A stretch of 64,000 bases of DNA from Trifolium pratense. Taxonomy: Eukaryota; Streptophyta; Magnoliopsida; Fabales; Fabaceae. The DNA is taken from the NCBI RefSeq assembly GCF_020283565.1, contig NC_060062.1:57186439-57250438 (forward strand). The letters are read 5' to 3'. Position 1 is the first letter of the stretch. The number at the start of each line of letters is the position of its first letter. The notes under the pieces are model-generated. The model was not told where the DNA came from. It did no database searches and saw nothing but the letters and a program-made list of their open reading frames with translations. Of the stretch, positions 59,945 through 64,000 are shown one piece after another. A program made the position numbers and the translations under genes.

Positions 59945-61941
59945 TGTAACACCCCGAACTAACTACCCTTAAAAACGTGATCTTAAAAACTTTTTAAAGA
60001 TAAGTAGCCGGAGCGCTACGGAAAACATTTTTTATAAAATGATCGTGCACATGACACGAAACGTCGCAGCGGAAAACATTAAGTAAAGGATTTTCAAAGC
60101 AATGAACAAAATAGTTCAAAAGATAATTCATTAACATAAAACATAAGTTAAGATGTTCACATCGATATACGACGGAATACAAACGATCCCCGACTCGATG
60201 TTACAAAATACCAGAGCACTAATATACATCACAACCAAACTAACTTAACAAACTATACAAAGGTAGCCTACACTAGCTCCTCACCAAAAGTGCTCCACAC
60301 CAAAACGATCTGCAGCTAAAACTCGATCGAAACCTCGACCTGAATACCTGAACCCCCAAAGGTCCAGCACATAACAAATAGGTAGAGAGTTAGTAAACAT
60401 AATCACATACATACGAATATAGAAACGCACCTATATTCAACCTATCAGGTATTACTAACTCACACACATGCCTCCATAAGCAATACACCAAATAACACAT
60501 ACTCACAAATACACAACCAGATAGTTTCACGTCGTTTCGGACAACACAAAGAACTCACATAACACATAACACATAATTGCACATTTACTCAAATGCGACT
60601 AATGCCAAACATTTAATGTCATGCCAACCTAGACACGACTAATGCATGTGGTACCATCTTCTTTATCAAGGAACTTACCATTGATATCCTTCTTTATTGG
60701 ACAAGTCCAATATCCTTCTTTATCAGACAAGTCTGATATCCCTAAATAATGCATGAATTTATGAATGCCATGCATTTACCAAACATATGATAATCACTTA
60801 GCACGAAGCTACTGCTCACTACATGGATAACATAATCCATTAAACTTCTTTATCAGACAAACTGATATTCTTCTTTATCGGACAACCCGATATACAAAAA
60901 TACATATACTTCTTTGACATTTTATATAAATGCCATTACACAACACAATTATTAAACATATAATAATTCCAAACCAAAACGAAACCAAATACATGGATAC
61001 ACACACTTTACAAACATCAGCAAAAATTGCTGTCACTGAGGCCTTCGCTAAGCGAGGGCTTAGCGAGACATGGCGAACCACACCAGGAAGTCACCTGCTC
61101 ATGGCGAGCTTTGGCGAGCTTCAGCGAACCTGTTCGCTGCAGCGAACTCTTGGTCGCTTAGCGAACTACACCAGATAAATATCTGTTCTTGAGTTTCAAT
61201 AAGGCGGTTTAACACTCAAATCCATCAAAAATTCATCTAGACATGTTATAAATTCTTATAAACAGCTAATTCAAGCATATATGGTATCAAGGAACATTAA
61301 TCATCCCTTCCAAACATCCAAATACATCAAACAATCAAAATCATGTCAATTTCTTGCAAAATAAGCAAAGTTGCATAAACATGCAAAACCATCATCAAAC
61401 ATATACATATTCCCTCCTAGATGTTCATTAAGCATACTAAGATGAAAAGACATGTTTATGATAAAGAAACTTCACCCAAACCCCAAAGAAATTGGATGAG
61501 AGAGTTTAGGAATGGAGGCTAGACACCTCCCCTCTCTTGGATCACCCAAGCTTATGCTTAACCACTCTCACCTTAGATTGAATGATGATTCTTGGCCTCT
61601 AAATCTCTTCTCCTTGCTCGAGTTCTTCTTCTTGCCCTCCTAGGGTTCTTGCTTTGCTTCAAGCTCACAAACTCTAACTTCTCATGAAAAACAAGTTATG
61701 AGACTATTCCTTGGTTTGACTTGGTACTTATACCACTTCCTATTGGTCATGAACCAAGCCCAATAGCCTAAGCCCATTAAGCTTCTATCACACGCCCAAG
61801 CCCACTAACACGATAAAGGTTTCGCTCACAAACTTATGTTCGCGATAAATAATTATAGGTCGCGTAAATAAATATTTAACACTAACCCAAAATATATGCA
61901 AATATATAAAATATCGATTTACTAAAAATCGGGTCGTTACA
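59945..61941 (-). repeat. W' 5' LTR, head-to-head with W 3' LTR
   Basis: 1997 bp. Its outer end (TGTAACGACCCG on the minus strand at 61941) faces the start of the W 3' LTR at 61949 across only seven bases (GTAGAGT). Confidence 0.95.
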
Positions 61942-61948
61942 GTAGAGT

Positions 61949-63947
61949 TGTAACGACCCGATTTTTAGTAAATCGATATTTTATATATTTGCATATATTT
62001 TGGGTTAGTGTTAAATATTTATTTACGCGACCTATAATTATTTATCGCTAACGTAAGTTTGTGAGCGAAACCTTTGCCATGTTAGTGGGCTTGGGGCGTG
62101 TGATAGAGCTTAATGGGCCTAAGCCAATTGGGCTTGGTTCATGACCAATAGAGAGTGGTATAAGTAGCAAGTCAAACTAAGGAATAGTATCACAATTCAT
62201 TTTTCATGAGAAGTTAGAGTTTGTGAGCTTAGAAGCAAGAGCAAACCCTAGGAGAGCAAGGAGAAGAACACGAGCAAGGAGAAGAGGTTTAGAGGCCAAG
62301 AATCATCATTCAATCTAAGGTGAGAGTGGTTAAGCATAAGCTTGGGTGATCCAAGAGAGGGGAGGTGTCTCGCTTCCATTCCCAAACTCTCTCATCCAAT
62401 TTCTTTGGGGTTTGGGTGAAGTTTCTTTATCATAAACATGTCTTTTCATCTTAGTATGCTTAATGAACATCTAGGAGGGAATATGTATATGTTTGATGAT
62501 GGTTTTGCATGTTTATGCAACTTTGCTTATTTTGCAAGAAATTGACATGATTTTGATTGTTTGATGTATTTGGATGTTTGGAAGGGATGATTAATGTTCC
62601 TTGATACCATGTATGCTTGAATTAGCTGTTTACAAGAATTTATAACATGTCTAGATGAATTTTTGAGTGGATTCAAGGTTAAACCGCCTTATTGAAACTC
62701 AAGAACAGATATTTTTCTGGTGTAGTTCGCTAAGCGACCGGGAGTTCGCTGTAGCGAACATGTTCGCTGAAGCTCGCCAATGCTCGCCATGAGCAGGTGA
62801 CTTCCTGGTGAGGTTCGCCATGTCTCGCTAAGCCCTCGCTTAGCGAAGGCCTCTGTGACAGCTATTTTTGCTGATGTTTGTAAAGTGTGTGTATCCATGT
62901 ATTTGGTTTCGTTTTGGTTTGGAATTATTATATGTTTAATAATTGTGTTGTGTAATGGCATTTATATAAAATGTCAAAGAAGTATATGTATTTTTGTATA
63001 TCGGGCTGTCCGATAAAGAAGAATATCAGTGTGTCTGATAATGAAGTTTAATGGATTATGTTATCCATGTAGTGAGCAGTAGCTTCGTGCTAAGTGATTA
63101 TCATATGTTTGGTAAATGCATGGCATTCATAAATTCATGCATTATTTAGGGATATCAGACTTGTCTGATAAAGAAGGATATTGGACTTGTCCAATAAAGA
63201 AGGATATCAATGGTAAGTTCCTTGATAAAGAAGATGGTACCACATGCATTAGTCGTGTCTAGGTTGGCATGACATTGAATGTTTGGCATTAGTCGCATTT
63301 GAGTAAATGTGCAATTATGTGTTATGTGTTACGTGAGTTCTTTGTGTTGTCCGAAACGACGTGAAACTATCTGGTTGTGTATTTGTGAGTATGTGTTATC
63401 TGGTGTATTGCTTATTGAGGCATGTGTGTGAGTTAGTAATACGTGATAGGTTGAATATAGGTGCGTTTCTATATTCGTATGTATGTGATTATGTTTACTA
63501 ACTCTCTACCTATTTGTTATGTGCTGGACCTTTGGGGGTTCAGGTATTCAGGTCGAGGTTTCGATCGAGCTTTAGCTGTAGATCGTTTTGGTGTGGAGCA
63601 CTTTTGGTGAGGAGCTAGTGTAGGCTACCTTTGTATAGTTTTGTTAAGTTTAGTTGGGTTGTGATGTATATTAGTGCTCTGGTAATTTGTAACATCGAGT
63701 CGGGGAACGTTTGTATTCCGTCGTATATCGATGCGAACATCTTAACTTATGTTTTATGTAGATGAATTATCTTTTGAACTATTTTGTTCATTGCTTTGAA
63801 AATCCTTTATATAATGTTTTCCGCTGCGACGTTTCGTGTCATGTGCACGATCGTTTTATAAAATGTTTTCCGTAGCGCTCCGGCTACTTATCTTTAAAAA
63901 GTTTTTAAGATCACGTCTTTTAAGGGTAGTTAGTTCGGGGTGTTACA
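61949..63947 (+). repeat. W 3' LTR
   Basis: 1999 bp, same length as the 5' LTR, offset 8218, few differences (for example AAAGAAG to AATGAAG after the second hairpin). Followed by aagct. Confidence 0.95.
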
Positions 63948-63952
63948 AAGCT

Positions 63953-64000
63953 CCGCTCTGATTGTGACACGGGGAGAAAAGGGGTTTTGTACACATATAT
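63953..64000 (+). repeat. X 3' LTR, resumed
   Basis: CCGCTCTGATTGTGACACGG continues the X LTR exactly where it broke at 53730, matching 33829 onward in the 5' LTR. Cut by the window end in a (CA/TA) run. Confidence 0.9.

Larger units (their letters stand above)
56838..61941 (-). mobile_element. Element W': second gag-only copy, opposite orientation
   Basis: 5104 bp with 1997-bp LTRs (56838-58834 and 59945-61941), flanked by gtaga (56833-56837, 61942-61946). It sits two bases upstream of the 3' LTR of W. On the minus strand: LTR, primer site (59928-59939), gag, pol-tail relic with polypurine tract, LTR. The two LTRs look almost identical, so this is a recent insertion. Confidence 0.95.
53731..63947 (+). 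mobile_element. Element W: gag-only gypsy retrotransposon containing W'
   Basis: 1999-bp LTRs at 53731-55729 and 61949-63947; 5-bp duplication aagct at 53726-53730 and 63948-63952 inside the X LTR. W encodes a single intact gag and no pol. Without W' it is about 5.1 kb. This matches the layout described for plant TR-GAG elements (terminal-repeat elements coding only for Gag). The end of its interior retains the last codons of a Tekay pol, so it arose by deletion from a full element. Confidence 0.93.
31691..64000 (+). mobile_element. Element X: non-coding gypsy derivative with nested insertions
   Basis: 5' LTR 31691-38734 (CACTA inside), primer site 38740-38751, interior 38735-41447, Y copies 41451-51181, duplicated X tail 51175-51592, 3' LTR 51593-53730 continuing at 63953 after W. 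No protein domain is seen in its interior. It is inserted into the integrase of Z; the right-hand target duplication lies outside the window. The LTR start resembles Z while the LTR end and interior resemble Y. Confidence 0.85.

Overview
The window is plant nuclear DNA made almost entirely of nested transposable elements. I found no host gene, rRNA, tRNA or CRISPR array. The LTR types (Sirevirus Ty1/copia with an envelope-like third ORF; Tekay-type Ty3/gypsy chromoviruses with TGTAACGACCC...GGGTGTTACA LTRs), the tRNA-iMet primer sites (TGGTATCAGAGC) and the protein style suggest a papilionoid legume (clover/pea/vetch group). The genus is inference only.

Left part (1-26030). A piece of antisense gypsy LTR (1-1003) abuts the 3' end of a plus-strand Sirevirus 'C' (1004-2642). 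This in turn interrupts an antisense, decayed copia element 'A' (2643-26030). A is split twice more: by a minus-strand non-coding gypsy derivative with 3.1-kb LTRs ('LARD1', 3386-12097, target duplication gacac) and by a nearly intact, young Sirevirus 'B' (14669-24829, target duplication aaaag). B carries gag, pol and an envelope-like ORF in frame behind a UAG-CAG-UUA readthrough context.

Middle (26031-31690). A plus-strand gypsy pol fragment 'V' (RNase H and integrase) is split by an 897-bp hAT-type MITE with an 8-bp target duplication. V is truncated by an antisense Tekay element 'Z', of which the 3' LTR, chromodomain and most of integrase remain.

Right part (31691-64000). Z's integrase is split by 'X', a non-coding gypsy derivative. 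Its 5' LTR contains a 4.6-kb CACTA element carrying exon-like pieces of plant genes, including an NADPH-oxidase (RBOH) EF-hand exon. Its inside holds a related element 'Y' in an LTR-int-LTR-int arrangement that ends in a microhomology junction back into X. The 3' LTR of X is split by 'W' (53731-63947), a gag-only gypsy element. W in turn contains a second copy, W' (56838-61941), inserted in opposite orientation at W's polypurine tract/3' LTR boundary, which leaves a head-to-head LTR palindrome.

Relative order of insertion: V is oldest; then A and Z; then C, LARD1 and B in A, and X in Z; then CACTA, Y and W in X; and W' last. The most unusual signal is a set of short hairpin arrays in the Y and W LTRs: the stems differ from one another but stay self-complementary (including G-U pairs), and each is followed by AAGAAG or AAGACG. 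X also looks like a recombinant between a Z-type LTR and a Y-type LTR end plus interior.
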